From the NCBI GenBank assembly GCA_030637925.1, contig DAOWFR010000087.1, forward strand, positions 1 through 8,602: a stretch of DNA of 8,602 nt. The letters run 5' to 3'. This DNA is from Methanobacteriota archaeon (GTDB lineage: Archaea > Nanobdellota > Nanobdellia > Woesearchaeales > SM23-78). Of the stretch, positions 1 to 5,709 are shown piece by piece; within the stretch, counting starts at the first letter, position 1, and every line of letters begins with the position of its first letter. The position numbers and the translations under genes were made by a program. Under the pieces are notes generated by a model. It did no database searches. It saw nothing but the letters and a program-made list of their open reading frames with translations, and was not told the DNA's origin.

Positions 1-806
1 AACTTAATGAGGTTTCAACTCCTAAAGAGCTTTTTGATATATATTCGGCTTTTCAAGGTGATAGAGTTAGAATTATGAAAAAGTATCTTACAAAGAAAAT
101 GAGGTTATTAGAAATTGGTTGTTCAGCAGGGATGTTTTTGTTCCATATTAAAGGATATGTTAAAGAAGTTGTTGGTATTGATTATGATTCGAAGTCAGCG
201 CTTTTTGCTTCTAAAAAATGTTCTTGTAAGGTTTTTGATGCTAATATTGAGGAAACTAATTTAGAAGATAAAATGTTTGATGTAATTTGTATGTTTCAAG
301 TATTGGAGCATATTAAGAACCCAATCAAATTTCTTGTTAATCTTAAAAAATATCTTAAACCAAATGGGGTGATATATATTGAAGTTCCTAATCTCCATGA
401 TGCTCTCATTTATGCTTATGATTTGCCTAATCATAAAGAGTTCTATTTTCATATAGCGCATTTATGGTATTTTAATGAGAAAAGTATTAATATTTTAATG
501 AGTAAAGCAGGTTTTAATGGTCAGATTGATTTTATTCAAGATTATAATGTACTAAATCATATGCATTGGATTAGTGTTGATGCTCCTCAAAAGAATTGTT
601 TATTAGGGCTTTCATTACCTAAATTTTGTTTGAGAGAAAATCTTGGGTCATATAAAAAAGGAGAGTTGAACGATTTTATACAAAGGACGAATATTGAGTA
701 TAACAAATTGTTGGTGAGACTTAAAATCACTTCTAATATTTCTTTTATTGGAAGAAAGAGACGTGATTATAGAGGAATAATAGTTGGAAACACAACAAAG
801 AAGTAA
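1..806 (+). CDS. SAM-dependent class I methyltransferase (5' end missing)
   Basis: Transfers a methyl group from S-adenosylmethionine; the substrate cannot be told. The frame is open to the left edge with no stop (first full codon at 3), and the residues before the ATG at 75 fit the helix that normally precedes motif I. I therefore read ATG 75 as internal and the gene as truncated by the window. Counting from that Met, motif I is LEIGCSAG (12-19), the acidic end of strand 2 is GID (34-36), and a typical motif FDVICMFQVLEHI (68-80) is followed by a 'YLKPNGVIYIEVPN' strand. The later HLWYFNEKSINILMSKAGF-like stretch is common in Methyltransf_23 and sugar C-methyltransferase relatives. The surface-protein gene starts 13 bases after its stop, so the two are probably co-transcribed. 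A role in modifying surface glycans is only a guess from that neighbour. The fold is certain; the function is not. Confidence 0.85.
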   Translation, partial: LNEVSTPKELFDIYSAFQGDRVRIMKKYLTKKMRLLEIGCSAGMFLFHIKGYVKEVVGIDYDSKSALFASKKCSCKVFDANIEETNLEDKMFDVICMFQVLEHIKNPIKFLVNLKKYLKPNGVIYIEVPNLHDALIYAYDLPNHKEFYFHIAHLWYFNEKSINILMSKAGFNGQIDFIQDYNVLNHMHWISVDAPQKNCLLGLSLPKFCLRENLGSYKKGELNDFIQRTNIEYNKLLVRLKITSNISFIGRKRRDYRGIIVGNTTKK

Positions 807-807
807 T

Positions 808-813
808 GGGGGT
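808..813 (+). promoter_or_regulatory. Shine-Dalgarno site that selects the TTG start at 820
   Basis: GGGGGT lies six bases before TTG 820 and can pair with the 16S tail (one G-U pair). The site falls between the methyltransferase stop (804-806) and this TTG. The more upstream in-frame TTG at 784 lies inside the methyltransferase and has no such site. Starting at 820 also gives a clean signal peptide (Ser-Lys-Lys followed at once by a hydrophobic core). Confidence 0.55.
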
Positions 814-819
814 AGAAAT

Positions 820-3303
820 TTGAGCAAGAAGGTAGGATCTATATTTTTCTTAACAATATTAATCCTTCTATGTAGTTCTCTTTCTAATAGCACACCATGG
901 TACTCATCAAATTACTCTTATAGGAGAACAATTAATTGTACAAACATGACAGATGGTACTCCATTAGTTATTAATGGTAGTAATGGTTTTAATATAGCTG
1001 GTGATACTCAGATTATTTGGACTTATTGTATGGGAGAAACATTTGTTTATTATGATGCTAATGATAGCACAGTAAGTGTAGTCATAGTCAATAGCACTAA
1101 TGACACTCTCCCTCACGAAGTCGAGCAGGGTAATGGAACAAGCTTTAATTCGACAAGTGTTTGGTCAAGTTATGCTGGTGTATGGCATCTTAATGAAGAT
1201 GGAACAGGTACAAGAGTAGATAGTGCTGGTAATTTTAATTGTACTACTGATGGTTATGATAATGATGAAGCTATTGCTGGTAAATTCGGTGGTGCTGATG
1301 CTCTTGATGGAACTGATGATTGGCTGAATTGTACTGATATGAGTTTTTCTGGAGATGCCACCTTTGAGTCTTGGGTTAAAATTAATGCTACTGCTGGAAC
1401 TTATGTTGGAGTTATTCATCTTGGTGCTACTGGATTACAATTAGGAGTAATGAATGATACGGCTGAGGAAAATCTAAAAATACATAAACCAGGACAGTGG
1501 CAGGTGATGGTTGAATCTGGCATAACCACACAAAAATGGTATTATTATGCTGGAACCCACACAGACTATGCTAATGCCACAAACACACTATTGTATTTAA
1601 ATGGCACTGCTCCTCTTGGCACTCCAAGGTTAAGCTCAGGTACAGGAGGACCTGTGACTGCTTATTGGTCAGGTATTACTAGAATTGGTTGGAATCCCGT
1701 CAATAACCAATATTATAATGGTACTCTTGATGAAGTAAGAATAAGTAATAGTGTTAGAAGCTCTACTTATATTGCTGAAGTTTGGAATAATGCTATTGGC
1801 ACTGTTGGTTTTGGTACTCTTAATGCAATAGAAGAAGATACTTCTCCAACAGTTACTATTAATAATCCATCAGATAATGATTGGATAAATGATAACACCC
1901 CAAGTGTTAATTTTACTTGTACTGATACAGTCAGCAGTACTTGTAATTGCACCCTGCGGGTTAATGGTAGTATGTATGGTACTAATAGCAGTGTCTTGAA
2001 TGGTACAAGCACAAACATAACAGCTAACCATAGCATAACACCTGATGATATGAATTATGAGATTAGAATTAATTGTACTGATGGTACTGGTAATGAGAAC
2101 ACTGACTCAAAGAGTATTCATATAGATGCAACCAACCCAAGTATTAACATGCTCAGCAGTGACATTAATACAACTGATAATACTACATCAATCACTTTTA
2201 ATTATACTGATAATCTTAGCTCAACTGCGAATTGTAGCTTATACTTTAATGGTACAAGTGTTGCTAATAATGCTAGTGTGCAGAACAAAACTAGCACTGT
2301 GCTAACAAGTAGTGAACAGAGTGATGGTGTTTACACTGTTTATGTGAATTGTAGTGATAATGCTAGTAATATTGGTAAGAGTAGTGAGATTACTGTGATG
2401 ATTGATGCTACTGCTCCTGTAATTAGTGTTATTAATTCTAGTGGTGTAACTTCAAGTGCTGCAACCCTGAATGTTGTGACTAATGAGAATACTTCTTGTA
2501 AGTACTCGACCAGCAGCACCTTTAACTTTACTAGCTCAGGAACCTTGTTCTCCACAACCAACTCAACAACCCATACAACATCCCTTACAAGTCTGAGTGC
2601 TTCAACAGCTTATACTTATTATGTTAAGTGCAATGATAGCCTTGGGAATATTATGTCAACAGCAAATTCAACCAGTTTCACAACCTCTGCAGCAGCAACC
2701 ACCACTACTGGTGGAGGAGGAGGTGGAGGATACTACTATACCCCCCCACAAGAAGAAGCTGATGAAACAGAAGAAGCAGAAGCTGAGGAGAGGGAGGAGG
2801 AGAAGGAAGAGGAAGAAGAAAAAGAGGAGGATGAAAAGAAAGAAGAAGAGGTAAAAGCATTATTTGATATTAATGCAGAATTACTAATAGAAGAGATTAA
2901 GCTTGGAGATGAATTATTAGCAAAAATCATTCTTATAAACTTTGGAAAACCAGGCTTGATAAATGTTAACCTGTCTTATGTTGTAAAAGATAGTGCAGAC
3001 AATATTGTTTATGAGGAAACAGAAATAATCCCTGTTGAAACACAAAAAGAATTCATTAAAAACCTTGATACCTCAAACCTAAAAGATGGAGAATATACTT
3101 TTTTATTAGATTTGAAATATGAGGGCCAGACAGAGCCAGCAAAAGCAGAAAAGACATTTACTATAATTAAGGTAATTCCTGAGAAGAAGTTATCAAAAAG
3201 GGCTGTTGTAACCATAATAATAATCATGATACTAATCCTAGGTCTGTTCATAGGTATCTTGTTAGGTTATTTAAAAAAACAAGGGAAAACAAAGATGAAA
3301 TAG
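820..3303 (+). CDS. secreted, membrane-anchored multidomain surface protein (DUF2341/LamG-like, Ig-like modules)
   Basis: A cell-surface protein of 827 residues, probably in or on the S-layer and possibly adhesive or glycan-binding. Residues 2-24 form a signal peptide (SKK, hydrophobic core, Ser-rich end). Residues 27-95 begin WYSSNYSYRRTI, typical of DUF2341. Residues 115-335 look like a LamG/concanavalin-A-like jelly roll (GVWHLNEDGTG early, then LDGTDDWLNCT, LDEVRIS and an IAEVWNN-type end). Residues 342-535 hold two related Ig-like modules, each with a T-D-x-x-S-S-T core and ending D-A-T-x-P. Residues 536-622 resemble an FnIII/Ig module. A Gly7-Tyr3 hinge (631-640) leads to an acidic Glu/Lys linker (644-678), a further beta domain (680-785), one membrane helix (795-818) and a basic tail (KKQGKTKMK). 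I count about 42 N-x-S/T sequons by eye, nearly all before the linker, so heavy N-glycosylation is likely. No catalytic motif is visible. It follows the methyltransferase by 13 bases, probably in one operon. Confidence 0.85.
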   Translation: MSKKVGSIFFLTILILLCSSLSNSTPWYSSNYSYRRTINCTNMTDGTPLVINGSNGFNIAGDTQIIWTYCMGETFVYYDANDSTVSVVIVNSTNDTLPHEVEQGNGTSFNSTSVWSSYAGVWHLNEDGTGTRVDSAGNFNCTTDGYDNDEAIAGKFGGADALDGTDDWLNCTDMSFSGDATFESWVKINATAGTYVGVIHLGATGLQLGVMNDTAEENLKIHKPGQWQVMVESGITTQKWYYYAGTHTDYANATNTLLYLNGTAPLGTPRLSSGTGGPVTAYWSGITRIGWNPVNNQYYNGTLDEVRISNSVRSSTYIAEVWNNAIGTVGFGTLNAIEEDTSPTVTINNPSDNDWINDNTPSVNFTCTDTVSSTCNCTLRVNGSMYGTNSSVLNGTSTNITANHSITPDDMNYEIRINCTDGTGNENTDSKSIHIDATNPSINMLSSDINTTDNTTSITFNYTDNLSSTANCSLYFNGTSVANNASVQNKTSTVLTSSEQSDGVYTVYVNCSDNASNIGKSSEITVMIDATAPVISVINSSGVTSSAATLNVVTNENTSCKYSTSSTFNFTSSGTLFSTTNSTTHTTSLTSLSASTAYTYYVKCNDSLGNIMSTANSTSFTTSAAATTTTGGGGGGGYYYTPPQEEADETEEAEAEEREEEKEEEEEKEEDEKKEEEVKALFDINAELLIEEIKLGDELLAKIILINFGKPGLINVNLSYVVKDSADNIVYEETEIIPVETQKEFIKNLDTSNLKDGEYTFLLDLKYEGQTEPAKAEKTFTIIKVIPEKKLSKRAVVTIIIIMILILGLFIGILLGYLKKQGKTKMK

Positions 3304-3418
3304 TAGCAGTACTGATTTTGATAAAAATTCTTATTTGTTACCACCTTAAAGAAGTTTTGGATTATTTACTTAGAACAATTCCAACTAATGAATAAACGAT
3401 TTTTGCTTCTAAAACTAG

Positions 3419-3431
3419 TAATATTTTTAAG
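3419..3431 (+). promoter_or_regulatory. candidate TATA box for srp54
   Basis: An A/T-rich block centred on ATTTTTAAG lies about 30 bases before ATG 3457. That would place transcription start only a few bases before the start codon. No Shine-Dalgarno site precedes that ATG, which fits a leaderless or near-leaderless mRNA. Weak, because the region is AT-rich anyway. Confidence 0.4.
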
Positions 3432-3456
3432 TATACCCTGTTTCTACACCTATAAC

Positions 3457-4818
3457 ATGGTTTTAGACAAACTATCAGATTCATTAAAGAACACATTAAA
3501 GAAGATTACAAGGGCTTCTTTTGTAGATGAAAAACTGGTTAATGAATTGGTTAAGGATATTCAGCGTGCTTTTCTGCAAGGAGATGTTAATGTTAAGCTG
3601 GTATTTGATATTACTAAGAAGATTAAGGAAAGAGCTCTTAAAGAAGAGCCTCCTAAAGGGGTTACTAGAAAGGAATTCTTAATCAAGATTGTTTATGACG
3701 AGCTGGTTAACTTTCTAGGAGGCCCTGGTGCAAAGATACTGGTTAAGGGCAAGCCTTTCAAATTAATGCTTGTGGGCTTGTTTGGTAGTGGAAAAACCAC
3801 TAGTGCTGGTAAATTAGCAGGTTTTTACAAGAAGCGTGGCTTAAAGGTTGCTCTTGTGCAAACAGATACTTGGAGACCTGCTGCTTATGACCAGTTAGAA
3901 ACATTAGCTAAAAAAGTAAAGGTTCCTTTCTATGGTATAAAGGGGGAAAAAGATGCTGTTAAGATTTACAAGAAATTTGAAAAAGATTACAAAAAGTATG
4001 ACATGGTTATTATTGACACTGCTGGAAGAGATGCTCTTAGCAAGGAATTAATAGAGGAGCTTAATAATATTTATAAGGTTATAAAGCCTGAGGAGAATCT
4101 TCTTGTGGTTAGTGCTGATATTGGCCAGACTGCTGAGAAACAAGCTAAAAAATTCCATGAGACATGCAAGGTTACAGGGGTATTTATTTCTAAGCTTGAA
4201 GGAACTGCTAAGGGAGGCGGTGCTTTAATTGCTTGTGCTGTTACTGGTGCTCCTGTCAAGTTCATTGGTATTGGTGAGAAAATACCTGATATTGAGGAAT
4301 TCAAGCCAGAAGGCTTTGTAGGTAGATTACTTGGAATGGGTGATTTAGAGGCTCTGCTTGAAAAAGCAAAAGAGGCTATTACAGAGGAGGAAGCACAGGA
4401 CCTTGGAAGAAAGTTCTTAAAAGGAGAGTTTAATCTTATTGACTTGTATGAGCAGATGAGGGCTCTGAAAAAAATGGGTCCTATGAGCAAAGTAATTGAG
4501 ATGATACCAGGGCTTAGCCAGGTTAAATTACCTAAAGAAGCATTACAAGTACAGGAAAAGAAGCTTGAGATTTGGCGTCATATAATGGATAGTATGACCA
4601 AGGAAGAGCTTGAAGACCCTGAGATTGTTACTAGTAGCAGGATTGAGAGGATTTCTAAAGGCACTGGTGTAAGCACTCAGGAAGTCAGGGGTTTGTTAAA
4701 ACAGTATCGCCAGAGCAAGAAATTAGTCAAGATGATGAAAGGAGCTGATTCTGAGAAAGGAATGCAAAAAGCTTTGCAAAGATTGCAGAAAGGTGGTAAG
4801 GTTAAGTTTAAGATGTAG
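3457..4818 (+). CDS. srp54: signal recognition particle GTPase SRP54
   Basis: The GTPase of the signal recognition particle. It binds SRP RNA and signal sequences of nascent proteins, then docks with FtsY to deliver ribosomes to the membrane. Length is 453 residues, normal for archaeal SRP54. The N domain spans about 1-95. The G domain has P-loop GLFGSGKTT (107-115), DTWRPAAYDQL (137-147), DTAGR (187-191), AKGGGAL (251-257) and GIGE (271-274). The M domain follows from about 295, with the SRP-RNA-binding helix-turn-helix around SSRIERISKGTGVS (393-406). The G4 motif reads SKLE (245-248) where the family has TKxD. The frame stays open upstream to an ATG at 3388, but the added 23 residues are hydrophobic and unlike SRP54, while MVLDKLSDSLKNTLKK is a standard beginning, so I start at 3457. 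The last residues (MQKALQRLQKGG, 436-447) recur at 5432-5467. It converges on relE with 17 bases between the stops. Confidence 0.95.
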   Translation: MVLDKLSDSLKNTLKKITRASFVDEKLVNELVKDIQRAFLQGDVNVKLVFDITKKIKERALKEEPPKGVTRKEFLIKIVYDELVNFLGGPGAKILVKGKPFKLMLVGLFGSGKTTSAGKLAGFYKKRGLKVALVQTDTWRPAAYDQLETLAKKVKVPFYGIKGEKDAVKIYKKFEKDYKKYDMVIIDTAGRDALSKELIEELNNIYKVIKPEENLLVVSADIGQTAEKQAKKFHETCKVTGVFISKLEGTAKGGGALIACAVTGAPVKFIGIGEKIPDIEEFKPEGFVGRLLGMGDLEALLEKAKEAITEEEAQDLGRKFLKGEFNLIDLYEQMRALKKMGPMSKVIEMIPGLSQVKLPKEALQVQEKKLEIWRHIMDSMTKEELEDPEIVTSSRIERISKGTGVSTQEVRGLLKQYRQSKKLVKMMKGADSEKGMQKALQRLQKGGKVKFKM

Positions 4819-4848
4819 TTAATTCTTATTTCAATTTATTTTTTATAA
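4819..4848 (+). terminator. T-rich terminator region after srp54
   Basis: Several T-runs follow the srp54 stop directly, ending in a run of six Ts (4840-4845). Archaeal termination commonly uses such U-tracts. The tract overlaps the 3' end of the opposing relE gene, so it is also constrained as coding sequence on the other strand. Confidence 0.45.
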
Positions 4849-5084
4849 ACATCTTTGCGATGGTCAAAGCAATTTATGATTATTTTATCTTTTTCAATTC
4901 TGTAGATTATGCGAAAAGGAGGTATTCTTATACTTCTATGATGCTTTAAATCATATCTTAAAGGTTTTCCTGATTTTGGAAGGCGTGCTAATTTCTTTAT
5001 ATGTTTAATAATCTTTAATCTTGTTGTTTTGTTCTTTATCTTCTTAAAATCTTTTTTGAATTCTTCAGAAAATAGTATTTCCAT
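4836..5084 (-). CDS. relE: RelE/ParE-family toxin
   Basis: A small (82-residue) basic toxin of the RelE/ParE fold. RelE members cut mRNA on the ribosome; ParE members act on gyrase. The C-terminal part is diagnostic: RSIRIPPFRIIYRIEKDK (50-67), then the strand INCFDHRKDVY (70-80), with His75, Arg76 and Tyr80 where RelE enzymes keep catalytic residues, which favours mRNA cleavage. The start lies two bases after the antitoxin stop and has no Shine-Dalgarno site of its own, so translation is probably coupled to the antitoxin. Order is antitoxin then toxin. I see no T-run after its stop on this strand, so its transcript may run on antisense into srp54. The toxin looks intact. Confidence 0.9.
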   Translation of the reverse strand: MEILFSEEFKKDFKKIKNKTTRLKIIKHIKKLARLPKSGKPLRYDLKHHRSIRIPPFRIIYRIEKDKIIINCFDHRKDVYKK

Positions 5085-5086
5085 TT

Positions 5087-5362
5087 TTAACTCATTAATA
5101 TGTCATCAATTTCCTCGTCTTTCATCTTTGTGTCTGCTTTTGTATATTTTCCTTTTTTGATTTGTTCTTCACTCTTAATTACTTTATTGATTAGTTTAAT
5201 ATCTTCAACTAATCTTTCTTTCTTTATTTGCTTTAACAATATATTACCTCCTTCATTAAAAACAATAAATTTTGTTGATGGACCTATACCTGCGTCTCTT
5301 CTGATTTCAGAAGGAATAACTACCTGGCCGTTCTGAGACATTTTTGTTATTGAAACTTCCAT
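5087..5362 (-). CDS. AbrB/MazE/SpoVT-type antitoxin
   Basis: A DNA-binding antitoxin of 91 residues. The N-terminal half is a swapped-hairpin AbrB domain: MEVSITKMSQNGQVVIPSEI (1-20), RRDAGIGPSTKFIVF (21-35), then GGNILLKQI (38-46). The C-terminal half (47-91) is charged and helical, ending in an acidic DEEIDDILMS tail, and probably wraps the basic toxin. The frame extends to an ATG at 5437, but I choose 5362. There the AbrB domain begins directly, and AGGTGAT (5372-5366), a perfect partner of the 16S tail, sits three bases before the ATG. The longer start would also run through the TATA box and operator candidate. AbrB-type antitoxins usually repress their own operon, and the site at 5380-5395 is a candidate target. 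Confidence 0.9.
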   Translation of the reverse strand: MEVSITKMSQNGQVVIPSEIRRDAGIGPSTKFIVFNEGGNILLKQIKKERLVEDIKLINKVIKSEEQIKKGKYTKADTKMKDEEIDDILMS

Positions 5363-5379
5363 TTTATCACCTACAATAT

Positions 5380-5395
5380 GTTTTAATAATAAAAC
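5380..5395 (-). promoter_or_regulatory. inverted repeat, candidate antitoxin operator
   Basis: Perfect 6-base arms GTTTTA and TAAAAC are separated by four bases (ATAA). The repeat lies between the TATA box (5400-5411) and the Shine-Dalgarno site, about where transcription should start. A dimeric AbrB-type antitoxin bound here would block the promoter. Position and symmetry are seen; the role is inferred. Chance symmetry in AT-rich DNA is possible. Confidence 0.45.
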
Positions 5396-5399
5396 ACAT

Positions 5400-5411
5400 T
5401 TTATATATAAA
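5400..5411 (-). promoter_or_regulatory. TATA box of the antitoxin-toxin operon
   Basis: TTTATATATAAA is a near-ideal archaeal box A and is itself a perfect palindrome. It lies about 40 bases before the antitoxin ATG, predicting a leader of roughly 15-20 bases that contains the Shine-Dalgarno site. Its symmetry means it could in principle also fire rightward, into the srp54 tail relic and hairpin. Confidence 0.65.
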
Positions 5412-5425
5412 GTTTTCGCTTTAAG

Positions 5426-5485
5426 AAGAAAATGCAAAAGGCATTGCAGAGACTGCAGAAGGGTGGGGGGTTAATAATTAGTTAG
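5426..5485 (+). pseudogene. relic second copy of the srp54 3' end
   Basis: From ATG 5432 the frame reads MQKALQRLQKGG, then GLIIS and a stop at 5483-5485. The first 12 residues are identical to SRP54 residues 436-447 (4762-4797). Over those 36 bases 30 match, and all six differences are synonymous (AAA/AAG twice, GCT/GCA, CAA/CAG, TTG/CTG, GGT/GGG). Clear homology stops a few bases upstream, and an in-frame stop at 5408 closes the frame, so it cannot be a working gene. The all-synonymous pattern suggests that both copies spent time as real coding sequence in separate lineages before being joined here. It is read in the same direction as srp54, 670 bases downstream. Confidence 0.75.
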
Positions 5486-5568
5486 TAACACAGAGAGGTT
5501 TTGAACGTATAGGGTTAAGGGTGGGTGAGGTGATCTTAAGAACCTAGTGTTTTTCCTCTCTGCGTTAC
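5485..5568 (-). ncRNA. 84-base hairpin, candidate small RNA with an anti-Shine-Dalgarno loop
   Basis: The arms at 5485-5498 and 5555-5568 are 14 bases long and pair at 13 positions (one A-C mismatch on the plus strand). Inside is a second stem: 5513-5516 with 5541-5544 and 5517-5519 with 5535-5537, with a 3-base bulge. The apical loop is 15 bases (5520-5534). Read on the minus strand the loop is ATCACCTC followed by ACCCACC. Together with the G that closes the stem this gives GATCACCTC, the sequence found near the 3' end of archaeal 16S rRNA. A TATA-like element lies about 30-40 bases upstream on the minus strand. Strand and expression are unproven. On the plus strand it could instead be a 3' hairpin of the displaced srp54 end, or a small palindromic insertion. 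It is not a tRNA. Confidence 0.35.
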
Positions 5569-5594
5569 AGGTTAAACACGAAGGTTTGAATATG

Positions 5595-5608
5595 ATTTTT
5601 TATATTAT
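5595..5608 (-). promoter_or_regulatory. candidate TATA box for the hairpin RNA
   Basis: On the minus strand this reads ATAATATAAAAAAT, a fair archaeal box A. Its centre is about 33 bases upstream of the 5' base of the hairpin stem (5568), which would place transcription start near 5575. It is one of several AT-rich stretches here, so support is modest. Confidence 0.3.
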
Positions 5609-5703
5609 CCCCCAAAACCTTACTTGTTACTATTGTATGGTAGTACTAATATTTAAATGTTGTGGTTTTAGATATTATTTTCAATATAGTAATTAATTAT
5701 TCC

Positions 5704-5709
5704 AAAAAA
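5704..5709 (-). terminator. T-run directly after the DHH gene
   Basis: On the minus strand six Ts follow the stop codon of the DHH gene at once, with further AT-rich sequence behind. This is a plausible archaeal U-tract terminator for the ThiF-DHH operon. It would separate that operon from the hairpin and the toxin-antitoxin genes on the same strand. Confidence 0.4.

Larger units (their letters stand above)
5363..5709. other. gene-poor interval between the toxin-antitoxin operon and the DHH gene
   Basis: About 350 bases without a convincing protein gene. From left to right it holds the toxin-antitoxin leader, operator candidate and TATA box (5363-5411), the relic copy of the srp54 3' end (5426-5485), the 84-base hairpin (5485-5568), a possible minus-strand TATA box (5595-5608), AT-rich DNA with nothing clear apart from a weak imperfect inverted repeat near 5628-5650, and the T-run after the DHH gene (5704-5709). 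Confidence 0.7.

Noticed and set aside
784..819. Earlier TTG start for the surface protein
   Set aside because: It lies inside the methyltransferase gene, has no ribosome binding site, and would put a polar stretch before the signal peptide. TTG 820 has GGGGGT at good spacing.
2597..2854. Lys/Arg-rich small frame overlapping the acidic linker of the surface protein
   Set aside because: It is the shifted reading of GAA/GAG/AAG repeats. The long frame with signal peptide, domains and membrane anchor is the real one.
3388..3456. Upstream in-frame extension of srp54 that looks like a signal peptide
   Set aside because: The 23 extra residues are hydrophobic and absent from SRP54 proteins, which are cytosolic. 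The standard N-terminus begins at ATG 3457, and the extension overlaps the likely TATA box.
4071..4490. 139-residue minus-strand frame within srp54
   Set aside because: It is antisense to highly conserved SRP54 G-domain and early M-domain sequence, has no ribosome binding site and shows no recognisable family.
5363..5437. Longer form of the antitoxin starting at ATG 5437
   Set aside because: It would run through the TATA box, the operator candidate and the srp54 relic. The AbrB domain and an ideal Shine-Dalgarno site both point to ATG 5362.
5485..5568. tRNA or box C/D guide RNA
   Set aside because: The outer seven pairs look like an acceptor stem on the minus strand and TTCAAAA recalls a T-loop, but no T-stem, D-arm or anticodon arm forms. 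There is no clear C box plus D box pair either.
5547..5696. 49-residue plus-strand frame from GTG 5547 behind the SD-like GAGGTGATC
   Set aside because: The spacing from SD to GTG is too long (11 bases after the end of the match), the frame crosses the hairpin arm, and the Cys/Tyr/Phe-rich product resembles translated AT-rich noncoding DNA.
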